Shown in pieces: positions 25,705 through 38,100 of a DNA stretch of 64,000 nt. The notes under the pieces are model-generated. The model did no database searches, was not told where the DNA came from, and saw only the letters and a program-made list of their open reading frames with translations. This DNA is from Combretum micranthum (lineage: Eukaryota; Streptophyta; Magnoliopsida; Myrtales; Combretaceae), in NCBI GenBank assembly GCA_024138025.1, contig JAMXBD010001095.1, positions 186,001 through 250,000 of the forward strand, given 5' to 3'. Position numbers and translations under genes: made by a program. Every line of letters begins with the position of its first letter. Positions within the stretch are counted from its first letter, which is position 1.

Positions 25705-26080
25705 GGAAGACAAGATAAACACTGATGGTAGCCTACAAATGCTCCTTTACAACCTACTTTCAGAAAGAAAGGCCTGATGAATTGGAATGAAGAAGTCACA
25801 AAATACCCTTTAAAATGGAAAAAGCTATTGAGATTTTAGGAAAAATAATCGTAGATGTAAATGGAAGTGATCACAAAACCCTTACTTGGTTAGATTCCAT
25901 CAGCCACGACCCACCTCTTATAGAGATCTATCAATCACTTATGATGGAAAAATCCCCATGTGAGACTAAGGAACCCTGGAAATGGATTTGGAGAACCTTA
26001 GCCTACCCCAAGGTTAAAATCTTTGTCTAGAAGATTATGCACAATACCATACTGGTAAGATCAAACTTAGCTAAGTGAGG
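25705..26080 (+). pseudogene. LINE ORF2 remnant, part 2 (zf-RVT region)
   Basis: Translation gives WKWIWRTLAYPKVKIFV, then MHNTILVRSNLAK and a stop before G. This is the conserved reverse-transcriptase-associated zinc-binding region of plant L1 ORF2 (W..IW....P.K...F.W.......L..RG). It continues the LINE interrupted at 22706, and is itself cut at 26080, resuming at 36401. Confidence 0.75.
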
Positions 26081-27784
26081 TGTGAGGACTCGACATACCT
26101 ATATCCTAGGGTTAGGCATGCCTAGTCTCCAGCCATATATAATACGTGAACATCACACGAAAGATTGTACGTAACGATAATGTTCATGACAACTATTTTG
26201 TTAAACCTATATCATAACATATTTACAAAAGCTACTCATCAAGACTAGATTACTCGATAACAAAATCCCATTATGGTACCTTATAAGATTACAAGGCTTT
26301 TGTTATCTTAAAATAGAAAAGTAAACTTAAATCTGAATATTATAAACCATAGACTTTAAAGCAAGTCCTTAATAAAAATTTTACAAAATATTGAAAATGT
26401 TCTCTAAGACTATTACAAAAGCTTCTAACATCCTAGAGCCATGGATCCTAATCATTCCATTCATCCAAAAATTCTTCAAAGTCCATTTCGTAACCCATAT
26501 GATCATAGAACTCATTTTCATCATCACCTATAAATGAAAAACGTGAGCTAGAGGCTCAGTACACATTAACACAAGCAAATATAAAGTGGTATACATCCTT
26601 AATCTAATGCAATACCTCAATCATTAAGTTATTTATATCAAATTAGGTATAATAAATCAACAATGGAGTATTCAAACTCTAAGAACAATCTATTGGGAAA
26701 CTAGGCATCCTACTTAAAAGCAGTTGCTCGAAAGATTGATATAGGCAGTCTAAATACATCTATCTATTATAGGAACATCTATAAGATAATAGTTTCATCT
26801 AAGGTCCATAGGCGTTTCTCATCTCTACTTAACTTAATCCTTAACATCACTTAGTTCAACCAGTTCCATAAACACGAACTAAATTATATTACTTCCCTTT
26901 AAGAACAAGTAAACGTTATATCGATACTGTTACCTCTATCGACTATCTGCTGAGATACTTATAAAGTGTCATTTTATTATGATAAGGAGGTAGCCTAAGC
27001 ACCTAGTTACCATGTTGACATCGGTAAACAAGGTCTCCACTCCTCGGACCAGATTAAATGGCAAACGCATAAACAAATCAAATACTTTTAAGCCATCTTT
27101 GTTTATAGTCAATTTTTAAGAGATGCCTACCCTATCACTCAACAATCAAGTTACTACGTACCTGTACAAATGGATTTATCTGGCAAAGATCTATGTATAA
27201 ACACCATTGAGCATGAATATCTGTTAAAAGAATCATTTCATGTAAGGTTTTGATATTAAACCATAATTGAATATTGAGTTCTTCATTAATTATCATACAT
27301 GAACAATGTCTCTTATCAAAGCATAATTTATTATTCCCATACATATATATAACATTTTTTTTTAGGGGCAAGGGATCCACCACTGCCGTTATCGCCATCA
27401 CGGGCTCCATCATGCCCATGATAAAGGCTAACACAAATTTTTAAAACAAGCAGTGACGATCATGAGATCAATCATGCCTGTGATGATCAAAATTTCATAA
27501 TACAGTGGCTATCATGGGTTGGATCACGACCGTGATCACTTGGAAAATCAAAATCTGAGACTATCACGGGTATGATCACGCTTGTGGTTGTTAAAATATG
27601 CATGATTAGTGAGGATCATGGGTATTGTCATGCTCGGGATTATTAGGGAAATGATCCAATTTGCTTTAGTTCGAAAATTCACTTTTCACAACTTGAGTAA
27701 CATGACTTCCCTTAAGAAAAACACATCAAATTCAAGTTATAAACTTATTATTATATCCTAAAGATTCATAATGTGACAACACCC

Positions 27785-28357
27785 TTGAGGAGTACGTTGG
27801 AGGTCGATCATCCCCTGACTAGTAATTATACACTACTCAGGTATCGTTCTCTTAGGCAGGGCATACACTCTAGCTGTAGCTTATTCAAGTCGAACCCCTG
27901 ACCTAGGCTTTTTGCTTGCCACAAAGGCAATGCATTTCACCAGTTGAGTTCCCCCTTAGTTGAGGAGTATGTCGGAGGTCAATCGTCTCCTAGCTAGTAA
28001 TTGTACACTACTCAAGTATTATTCTCCTAGGTAGGGCATACACTCTAACTGCAGCTTACATGAGTCGAACCCCTGACCTAAGCCTTTTGTTTGCCCCAGA
28101 GGCAATGCCTTTCACTAGTTGAGCTGCACCTTTTTTTGTGACAACCCCACCCCTCCCCCCTAGTTGAGGAGTACGTCGAAGGTAGATCGTCCCTCGACCA
28201 GTAATTGTACACTACTCAAGTATTATTCTCCTATGCGAAGCATACACTCTAGCTGCAGCTTACGCGAGTTGAACCCTTGACCTAGGCCTTTTGTTTACCC
28301 CAAAGGCAGTGCCTTTCACCAGTTGAGCTGCAAACAAAAGGCCTAGGTCAGGGGTTC
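27785..28357 (-). repeat. Three head-to-tail tRNA-like (SINE-like) units plus an inverted fragment
   Basis: Units of about 175 bp start at 27785, 27960 and 28164. Read on the minus strand, each has a box-A-like GCAGCTCAACTGGTGAAAGG (weaker in unit 1) and, some 35-40 nt on, a box-B-like GGTCAGGGGTTCGA, as in tRNA-derived SINEs with an internal Pol III promoter. At 28332-28357 a piece of the same unit appears in plus orientation, so GACCTAGGCCTTTTGTTT can pair with AAACAAAAGGCCTAGGTC across a short loop. No poly-A tail is seen, so an active SINE is not claimed. Confidence 0.55.
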
Positions 28358-29333
28358 AAGCTCGTAGGACTGCAGCGACCTTAACTCGAATACCCTCCTA
28401 AGCGTAACAATACTGGACTGTGCTCTGAATGGGGATGTGCCCTTGGGGAAGGGTAAGCGATGCTAAGGGAGTCCCTTGGGTTGTGCTTGAGATCACCATT
28501 GCCTGCGAGGGTAGGGTGTCACGCATATACACTTGCCACACACTCATATGCAAGCAACCCAATTGTTCTTTTTGTTCACAACTTTACAACTTCCTCCATT
28601 AACACTGATATTACATGCGAATCGTAGAAACTTTCTTATCCATTAAAACAACTAAATCAAACTTCATAAATCTACTCTTACAAGCTCTAATGATTCATCA
28701 AAGTCTAAGAATCAACTTAGTTCATGGACTCTATCATTAATTCTCTAAAACTCATTTGTAGAGGAATTATCTTACTTGAAAGAAACAAATGATCAAATGA
28801 CTAGAAAAGTTAGTAGAATTTTACCTTATATAGCCTTGATTTGCATATGAAACTAGAAGGAAATCTTGAAGAGTTTTGCAAGAAAGATTTGATCAAAATG
28901 ATGGAGGAATTAAGCTTGAAAATGGCGCATGTTTGAAGTTGATTTTCAGGTCTGTTTTAGAGTTGTGATTTTACAAAAGTTTTACTTATGATTATCTTAT
29001 AAATCTGTCTTTTTGAATTTTGATGCATCTAAAGAAGGATTAAGAAGGTTTCCATGGGCTTAGGCTTGAGTTTATTTGCTAAACATTAGGCTTAGGTTTT
29101 GACAAAAAGGAAATGGGTTTCAATTGCATTACAAGGAAATTTGGGCTTAGATTCCACATGTATTTACATCCAAAAGAGCTTCTTACAATTTGAAATTAAA
29201 CTTAATACAAACAAAAATTTTATTGTAATGATTAATCACAATAACAAATATAATTCTATAAACTATACCATTCACAACAAAAAATTATTGCAACACAGTT
29301 CATTTATTAAACAAGCAAAACATATATGCTAGT

Positions 29334-32300
29334 TATCACACCTCCATAGGATACCCTAACAGTATTGATGCTCCTTTTTGTAACAAATAAAAAATCACCA
29401 TATCTAAATAAGCTAACTAAGGCCTTTCAAGAAAATTTTGCAGGCATCAAACTAGTAGGACACTCGTGACGTAGACAATTAAAACAGGATCGTGAGGTTG
29501 TTAAGATAAGAAATTTCGCATACATATAAGTTCCATAAAATTAGTCCTCTACATCCAACTTGGGTTAAGCTTCTAGACATAACTTACAACTTTTAAGAGA
29601 ACTTATACACATAAGCCCTATACAAAAGATACTATCTTCATCTCTCACTCGAGCCTTAGTTTTCCCTTTGAAGTCTACTACATCCATTTGCCTTAAGCAT
29701 GGATCAACTTTAGAAATCATTATAAGCACATAAAGTTTGCAGAAGTGTGAGCATACGACAACTCGATGGGACAACATGATTAGACCACACAACAAACAAA
29801 TACCAGACAAGTTTTAGTTTCACCCATATGCAATGCGACACTCAACCATATGAATATTCAGTTCGAATGATTGAAATCCAAACAAATGGAGATTTACGCC
29901 CTTTCTTGGGGTTGAAAGACCAGCTCAAGTAGTCAACTTCCAAGAGAGACTGAGAACTAAGGAATGAGTAGTTTTCCAAATTTACTTAATATATATACAT
30001 ATATACTTATATACATATTCAACATAGTCTCAACTTCACCTTATAACCTCAGAAACTTCGTGAGTATCAACACCTTAAAAACTAACTCCAACTCGAGCGA
30101 TATCCTTCGATGCTTATTTAGTTCCCATGGGGATGACAACTCTATGATAATCCCACCTGGATTTACTGGCATGACAAAGCATTACCATAGAACCTGAATA
30201 TCAATACATGACGTGGGTACCATGTTAATGCAGCGTGCTGCCGTACAATACATGTCTAGTTTAGATTAGGAGTCGCATAAGACTTAGATCGAGTTATTAG
30301 TGATCATACAATGTTCAAACAATCATCAACATTACACATCAACAAAGGTTGGAAGTTTGTTATCACTTATGATATTAAAGTTTGTCATATATCCAAGCAT
30401 CATACAACACACATCATTCCCATCCCCATTCATAACCAATTATGTTTATATAGAGACAAGTTAACTATATTACAAGCACAATAATGTGATAAGTTTCAAG
30501 TTACTCACATATGCATGCTGCTTAGAGATCATAGTAGTCTACATGAAACTCTAGGTCTTGATTGAAAGCTCCTGTATAGCAACAAGTATACATCACTATA
30601 CACATAACAAAGAAGGAACTCTTATCAAAGCTTACGTGCTATGCCCCCAAGGGCACCTTGGTAGTAATAGACATAATATGATACTCTCTTATGTCTAAAA
30701 CATATATTTAGAAAGGCTAAATAACATCAGAAAGAATCACATGTACCTACCAATACTAATTTTACCTTGGAAGATGACTTAATTAAACAGAATAGGATCT
30801 TTTTGGTTGCAATGATAAGAATGAAGAACACATATAAGATACATCATCATAATAGAACTTTCTAAATAACCATCTGAGTAATATCATATTACAGACCACA
30901 ACTAATATGAGAGGTTTCCAAAACATAAAATGACGTTCAAACATCATCTAACATCTATTAGTAGATAGTAATATCCCATAAGTCCTTCTAGCTTTGAAAC
31001 CTTACCGGTGCTATGCTTTGGGAAGATACCAACTAAGGACGAAAGATTAACCTGTAAGGACTATAGGTGTATGAGCATATACCATGGGCTCAATAAATAA
31101 CAAAAACATACCATACATCAAACAAGTTATTAGGAATCATATATAATGTAACAGTTAAACATATGCTCAAATACAAGTTTAGACAATCCGGAATCCAAAT
31201 AGGATGAAGATTTACGCCCTCTCATCAAGGTTGAAGGAACCATTACTCAATGGCCTACCTACCCAAGAAAAACTAAGCATACAAGAATGACCATAATACT
31301 CACATTAATTATCTCTTTATTTTTATGAAATTTTAACACCTATTTCCTATTTCATACTTTAGAAACTCCACTAAGTGTTAGTCATTTCAAATCGATACTA
31401 TAGGTAGTGTCCTTCATTTGCCAATGGTTCCTATGGAACTAAAGGAACAAAGGTAACCTTGTACTTTCATGCCATTAATACACCAAGCATTATCAAAGAA
31501 CCAAAATGCTAACACGTAGTAGGCTGTCACACTAATTTTATGCAACTTATGCAAAATGTGCAATGCATGACCATTTTAGTTATGGTACTAATAGTTTTTA
31601 ATTAAGCTTAATGTGATCATGCACAATACAGACATTCAACATTCTATATACCTTCAATTCATTAGCAAGTCTGTGGTCTCTTTCATTAGAATAGTTTGTC
31701 AGAACATCCATACATCACATAACATATGGTATTCATAATCACTGCATTATTATCTTTGCATTACACATGCTACTAAACTATAAATACAAGCAATGTAATA
31801 TGTCTAAGTTACTTACCGATTCATGATAACTAATCATAATAATCTTTAGGGAAATCTACAAACTGATCGCTCTTACCTATATGATTAATAAAATATTCAC
31901 CAATAAAAAATGTAACTATATAAATAATTTCTAACGAGTATCTAAGTGTCCTAAAAATAAGTTTTTACTTTTCTTAAAATTATTTTCCCACTTGTAATCC
32001 AAATTTAACTTATAAATAATCGTTTTGAAGCTCATAAAATATTTTGTTTTTATAATATATTTAAAAAATTATAGTAGATGGATTTTTCTCATAAAAAGTA
32101 ATCTAAATGATTCTGAATACTTGTTTTTATCATGTAATCTTTAACGAAACCTATAATACTCAATTCAACTCAGATTCTTACGTATAAATAGGCGTTGGAA
32201 AGCTTGTTTCAAGTACTATATAATAGTTACTTAATTTATTCACCTCATAATTCTTATTTTCCTTATTTTATGAATTTCTATAGATATTATAGGGTATTTC

Positions 32301-35300
32301 CATGTCTTGTTTTGTTTAATAATCCTTTAATGTGATAATTATAAGATAGTTGATATCTATTATTTATTATTTATTTTCATTGTATTTATCTTGTTCCTAA
32401 TTCATGCTTTTATCTATGTTTAGGGGATCAAACTATTAAAATCTATATGTATTTACATTGTCTAATGTCTATTTTGATAGGGAAAATTTTTTATTGTTTA
32501 GTTTGTTTGTCAACCTTGTTTGTTTGCATTAGTTGATATTTCTATAATTTGTAGGGTCGATATTTCTTATTGGTATCCTAATGCTCATATTGGCTAGGTT
32601 TTTTTTTTTTTTTTTTATCCAGTTGATGTTATAAATATATTTTAATTAATGTAAGATAGGTTAGTTAATGAAACTTGCATAATAACTTGTATTTCCTTAT
32701 ATGAACCAAAATTTTCATAGTTACATTGAGGTTTTAGTTAGTTGATTTTTACTTTGTGTACTACATTCTAAGTTGATTTCACTAGTTATGACTAAGCTAG
32801 ATTAGGATACATGCATGATGCTTCCCATTTTCCATTAGTACCAAAATTTAGGATCTTGCATGGTTTGATATGCAAGTTGGTTCATCTATGATATTCAACA
32901 TTAATTATAGTATATTCTTAGCATAGAATATGGGTGATTTAAGTTTGATAAATCATGAATTGGTTTTTCACATACTCATAGTGTAACCGAACATGGTAGT
33001 TCCATATTTAGCTTCATGCATTATCTTATAAATATACCATGGTTGCCTATAGATCCTAAGATGATCGAATATAACATGCTACATAGACAATTCTACCTAT
33101 TGAATTTCCTTGCTTCTATACAATAATGGAATATAAACTAGAGAATGGAGTAGGTATTACCTTGTTTATATCGGTAGTAAAGTGGCAACTCTCTCCTTTA
33201 TAGTTGGCCAAAACCTAGGTTTGTAAATAAGAAGTAAGTTCTATATGTTCTTAAAAAAAAAAAAAACTAGTTTGAATGAGGAGTTTTTCCTACCTTTTTG
33301 GATTTTTGACTTTAAACTTGTCTTTTCTTCTTGGAGCTCACAGTAGGGTATGTTTAGTTTAGGATGTTGGACTTCGTTTGTGTTTTACTTGATTTGAATG
33401 TGGACATGGTGGGGACTTATAAGAAAAGTGGAGTTTTGTTTTAGTTTAATTTGTTTTGATGGAGGAATGGAGCTTACGATTTGGTGTTGTAAAGGAAAAG
33501 GGGTTGTTTGTTTGTGTTATAGTTGAGGCTTATGTGTGGGAATACGGAAGAAAAAGTAGGGTTAATATCTTATGGAGTTTGACTTGTGTGTGTGTGTGTG
33601 TGTAGAAGAAAATGGATTATGTTGCTCTTTATGAGAAATTATTATCTTGTTTGGTTTCCATTTATATGTTTTGTTTATTGGCTCATAAACGTAGGGCATG
33701 AGGCTTCTACAAGAAAAAAAAGTGAATTAACTAGTCCAAGTTCTAAAATTCTCTAGTACAATCCATGATGAGCATATGTGATTTCTTGTAGCATTTCACC
33801 CCTAGAATTTTTTTATGAAATTGAGGAAACAAGTGTCGGTTTGTCCAAGAGAAAAAAAGTCACTAAGTTGCATTTAAAGCATGTTTTGTTTGGAGACTTA
33901 CTATTGGATAAAGGGTCGTTTTCATGTTGACTGGTTAGCTAGCTTGTTCCAATCTAATAAGTAAGGACACGGTGAAAGATTTTTCAAGAAGGAAGCTAGT
34001 CATTTTTGGTCAATTTCCACCGTAAATCACATTTTTACTTTAATTTATTACTTATTTAACTAAATATCTAGGTTAATTTGGTAGATACCAGGTCACATGC
34101 GTGTTTATATATTAGTTATATGGGTATCTGTTTCCTAAAAGTTTACCTAAGGTCTTTACAATAATCTTATAGTGTCTTTGAGTTCAAATCTTGAGTTTAA
34201 AGTTTACGTGATTGAGTAGTTTTAGAGTTTTACCTTACGCAATTAGGATTTTATAGCCTAATAGGTCAAATTAGGGTCTATAGGCTCAAAATCCTTTAAC
34301 TAGAATAATGGTGGAAGCCGAATTTTCATTTGAAGCCTAGATTTGTAGTTTTTGATCTATTTTCTAATCCCATTACATATTTATAATTCTAGAGGATCGT
34401 CTTTTAAATATCGTTTTTAGTCAATGTACTCTATTAGTTATTAGCTTTCTAATGCATTTGAAATTTAGGGTCACTTATAATTATATTCTAAGTTTTTTAC
34501 TTAGGTCACGAAATCTTGTCTTTTGTATCTACTAAGGTCAAAGAAATTTCTATTCGAATTTTTAAGCTATAGACAGGATCATGATACTATCATGATACTT
34601 CAAAGTTTCTAACTAGGGTTTCTGTGAGGTCTCAAATCCAGTACTTATCATGCATTTGCTATTCTATAACTGGTTATGAAAATTCTCGGGGATTACATTA
34701 TACGTCTTAGGTTCTCATTATCAACTTGTTAACTTATGTTCTTTATCATTGTTCACTACTTAGGAAGGGTCACAAGGTACATCGCTGCTCAAAGCTAAGG
34801 TCGCTTATCAACCAACCGGGTGTTAATGGCATCCAAAATGCCCACAGCTTATGTCACAGGGTACGTCAAGGGCTCGTCCTGACCCCATCTTGTGGTGATC
34901 CTCAGCTTCCATCGAAGGGTTAGTCGAGGGTTCGACTTTTTGAGATGCGATGGGGCCTGTTCGTCAACATGTACCCCTTGACCTTTATCCAAAGCTTGCC
35001 ACTATTCTAACTTGAGGGCAAAACTAGGTCACGATTACCAACAACATATAGAATAACCTCCAACTTACTTCATTTTACCACTAACTCTTCCAGAACAGAT
35101 CCTAGCATCAAAACGCCCATAGAGATAACTCAATACATCAACCTATCCAATTCATCAACTTAACACGTTATCCCTAGATCCAACATAAGAGCTTTTAAGG
35201 CAGGTTCACTCTGTTATATTACATGTTCTATCATATTTTGTTTAGATGAGCTAAGTTAGTTTTATTCACTAGCTTTTAACAAATAGTTTACATTCTAAGC

Positions 35301-36168
35301 CTAAATAAACTTGCAAAACAAGCTTTTACTCGTTTTTATCATTTCTTAGCAAACAAGATTCCTTTTTAGCTTTTTAACGTATAACATTTATTAAAAACAA
35401 TGTTTCACATGTGAACAATGAAATGTGCACATGTACTGGTGTATTTGATAAAGACATTTTCTAAAACCTTTGAAAATAAAATAAATGAAAATACCTCACG
35501 TGCTTTTTGAGATTACTTCGCGTTCTTCTTTCCAAAACACTGGTTGTAAAGCTTGAGAACACTTTCTTGGAGTTTTTTAAGTTAGGAAGGTGAAGGTTTG
35601 AAGAAACAATTTTAGGTGCGTAACAGAGATTATGTTAGAAAAGTAGATTTCGAAAATATAGTGCTCGTTTTCTAAAAACAATGATGTTTAATTGGTGTAG
35701 ACTTTCAAATCTCTTGTTACTTTTCTTTTATATAAAAGAAAATAAGTATGGTGTAAATGGGAATTGTTATTTCAGTATTTATTGAAATAAACTTTATTAA
35801 GAAAAAAGGACAATATGCCATGCTTTAAAATTTATAGTGGACATCTTACAAAATAATTTCTGGTACTTTTGGAAAATATTTAATTATAAGAAATAAAAAT
35901 CAAATCCTTTATTGTATATAGAACAAACAGATTATAATATATAATAAACATTAATTTATATACAACCAAAATATTTATTATTTCAAGACACAAAAATTAA
36001 AAACAAGATTTAGATTTCAAAACCTGTTGAAGCAAACTTTAAATTCTTAACTAGATTCTTGTCAGTTCTTGTTTTATTTCTAAACCGTTTTTACTTAACT
36101 GAAGCATTAAAGATTTTAATTCTTTAAAAAATTTTAACTCATACTTTGGCAAAAACCTGGGGATTACA
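29334..36168 (+). mobile_element. LTR-like element E1 (same family as copy D), itself interrupted
   Basis: The left end TATCACACCTCC...GATACCCTAACAG matches the left end of copy D (6183). The right end CTGGGGATTACA matches D's right end. The flanks are CTAGT (29329-29333) and CTAAT (36169-36173), one mismatch. D is 2.8 kb, so about 4 kb inside E1 must be later insertions. The stretch 32300-34620 is unassigned AT-rich DNA with a GT microsatellite near 33587-33602. I see no coding domain in the whole interval. Confidence 0.5.
30637..32300 (+). mobile_element. Further LTR-like copy E2 nested in E1, right end unclear
   Basis: TGCTATGCCCCCAAGGGCACC and the following region, including GATTTACGCCCTCTC near 31210, repeat landmarks already seen from 29334 to 30180. 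A second copy therefore begins here. The right boundary given is approximate; a clear target duplication was not found. Confidence 0.35.
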
Positions 36169-36395
36169 CTAATTAACCAAGTATAACTAATTTAAGATAC
36201 TTCATTCTTTTTTGCTTTAGAAATACAATATATCATAGCATAATACAATTCAATTCAACACTTTTAATACTAATTCTTAGTTACACCAATACTTAAAATT
36301 TATATCAATGAAATCATCACAATCAATTTCATGTATTTAAACACTCAATACATACATGTAAAATTAATTTTGTATAATTAGTTTAGAATATTTTA

Positions 36396-37290
36396 TGAGG
36401 AACAGTAGTTAACTCAGTTACCCTTTAGTGAGCACAAGGAAGAAATAATGGACTACCTCTTTCAGCACCGCACAATTATGAAATAGTGATAGGAGACATA
36501 TAACGACTCCTCCACCTTTAACCAATCTTTCAACCTCTATCTTTGGGATTAGATAAAATCCAATGCACAACTTAGCAAGGATTAGCACGAGCTCCTTACC
36601 AAATCATGGACTTGTACTTTCCTCATCTTACTCTAAGAATGCAAGTTGGTGAATGGGTAGTAAGGTGTAAGAATAAGGCCAACACTCCTTCCCCTTGTAA
36701 TTGTCAATGAAACACCCCCTACAAGGATGATTAAAAATCAATTGTAACGAGATCATAAGAAATAATAATAATAGAGCAACGATAGGTTCAATTTATAAAA
36801 ATAGTAAGGGACCAATCCTTTAGCTAAGCTTCTCAGCATCTTCTAGGCTTTGGAAATTCTTGGAAACAAAGCTCCCAAAAACACCATCATTGAATTTAAT
36901 TCTTTGCTAGCTATGCAAAACATTTTGCCTACTAATCTAGAGAATGTATTGTTTCCTAACATTACCAACTTTTGCAAAGGTAAGTTGCAAAGATGGAGTG
37001 AAATCACCATCAAAGCAATCCAGAGAGAATCAAATGAAGTAATTAACTACCTTGCCAAAAGTGGCATCAATTAAACAACAACAACTGTGTTTGATGCTTG
37101 TTATTGTTGTGACTTTACACTCTATGTCATTAAATCCTTTTATGCATCGATGGGTGCTTGTTGGTTTGTAAAGACTTATATTACATCCTTGAGAATTGAA
37201 GGTGCAAAAAGTTCATATAAGAAACTATGGTAGTTAAGTTTGCTTTCTACTTTAATGAATGAATGAACCATCCTTGTTCTACCAAGAAAA
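36396..37290 (+). pseudogene. LINE ORF2 remnant, part 3 (zinc region end, RNase H-like tail, 3' end)
   Basis: Right after the TGAGG duplication the frame reads GTVVNSV, then HKEEIMDYLFQH (family EE..DHLF..C). At 36850-37074 it reads MEILGNKAP... ending RWSEITIKAIQRESNEVINYLAKSG, matching the last helix of LINE RNase H domains (RE.N..AD.LAK.G). The unit ends near 37290 after ATGAATGAATGAACC...TTCTACCAAGAAAAAA, a typical LINE tail. Frameshifts and stops make it a remnant. Confidence 0.7.
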
Positions 37291-38100
37291 AATATTCCAC
37301 AGTTTCTTCACCCACATTATGTTTGGATTGATGAAAATAATAGGGAGAGGAAAAATTAGATAGATAATGATTCCTTTATGTTGTTTAAATGAAAAAAAGA
37401 GAAAGTAAAAGGAATGTGACTTTTTTTTCTTCAAAATTTATCATTGGCCCCACAAAAACCATTCCTTTTAACATGGAGAGAATTTAGAAGAAATATATAG
37501 TAAATGATTAAAATGCTCTTACATAAAGAGAATATTTTCAAATTCTAAGAACATTTTGGTATTTTAACAAATTTAAAATGTATATCCAATCTTCCTCTTT
37601 TCATCATATTCCTTTTTTTTCTTCCCCATAAAGAGTTGAATTTCATTCATTTAAAAAGAAATGGGATGTAAGCATCTAACCCAAAAATAAATACATTTCC
37701 TAGATAAAAATGGGTTATAATGACATGGAATAAATTCCAATAAAATAAAATCCAACACTTTAGTTGAGAAAGATCCCATGATGTGATGAGAAACAAACAA
37801 AAAATAAAAATAATCGAAAGAAGACCAAGATCTAAAATAACTTGAAGCAACTTTTTATTTGTTGACAGGGAACCGGTTGTAAACATTGGTGTCTGAATCA
37901 GATGTTATCTTATTCATTAATGGTGAACGGATTTATAAATCCTTGAATTCGAATTAAAATGCCATTTTTAATAAAGAGTAGCATAGTGAAAGGTACAATA
38001 ACATTAATAGAGTTGAGACGCACCCAAATATGATAGCTGCTACTCTGGATTTTCTTAGAGAAGAAATCCTATGGGATATATATATATATATATATATATA
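37291..38100. other. Intergenic AT-rich DNA with possible MITE and TA run
   Basis: TTATGTTTGGATTGATGAAAA at 37318 resembles a MITE terminus, but I could not match its other end. The stretch ends in a TA run (38077-38100) at which the next LTR begins. No gene seen. Confidence 0.45.

Larger units (their letters stand above)
26081..36395 (+). mobile_element. Solo LTR-like element F, expanded by nested insertions
   Basis: Inserted in the LINE with target duplication TGAGG (26076-26080 and 36396-36400). The left end TGTGAGGACTCGACATACC and next 70 bp align with the start of the solo LTR at 48174. The right end before 36395 resembles that LTR's tail (ACTCAATACATACATG vs ACTCAAATATATACATG). GTGAGCTAGAGGCTCAGTACAC near 26548 matches GTGAGCCAGAGGCCCAGTACAC near 48605. 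A palindromic GATCATG array is at 27370-27650. The native unit would be about 3 kb; the rest is later insertions, including 29334-36168. The right terminus lacks a canonical CA. Confidence 0.65.

Noticed and set aside
33474..33478. TTACG as the right target duplication of LTR copy E2 (left TTACG at 30632)
   Set aside because: The length would fit, but the DNA before it does not resemble the family's tail and does not end in CA.
34623..36168. A separate LTR starting TGTGAGGTCTC at 34623
   Set aside because: No matching duplication with the CTAAT flank at 36169; the right end is better paired with the left end at 29334.
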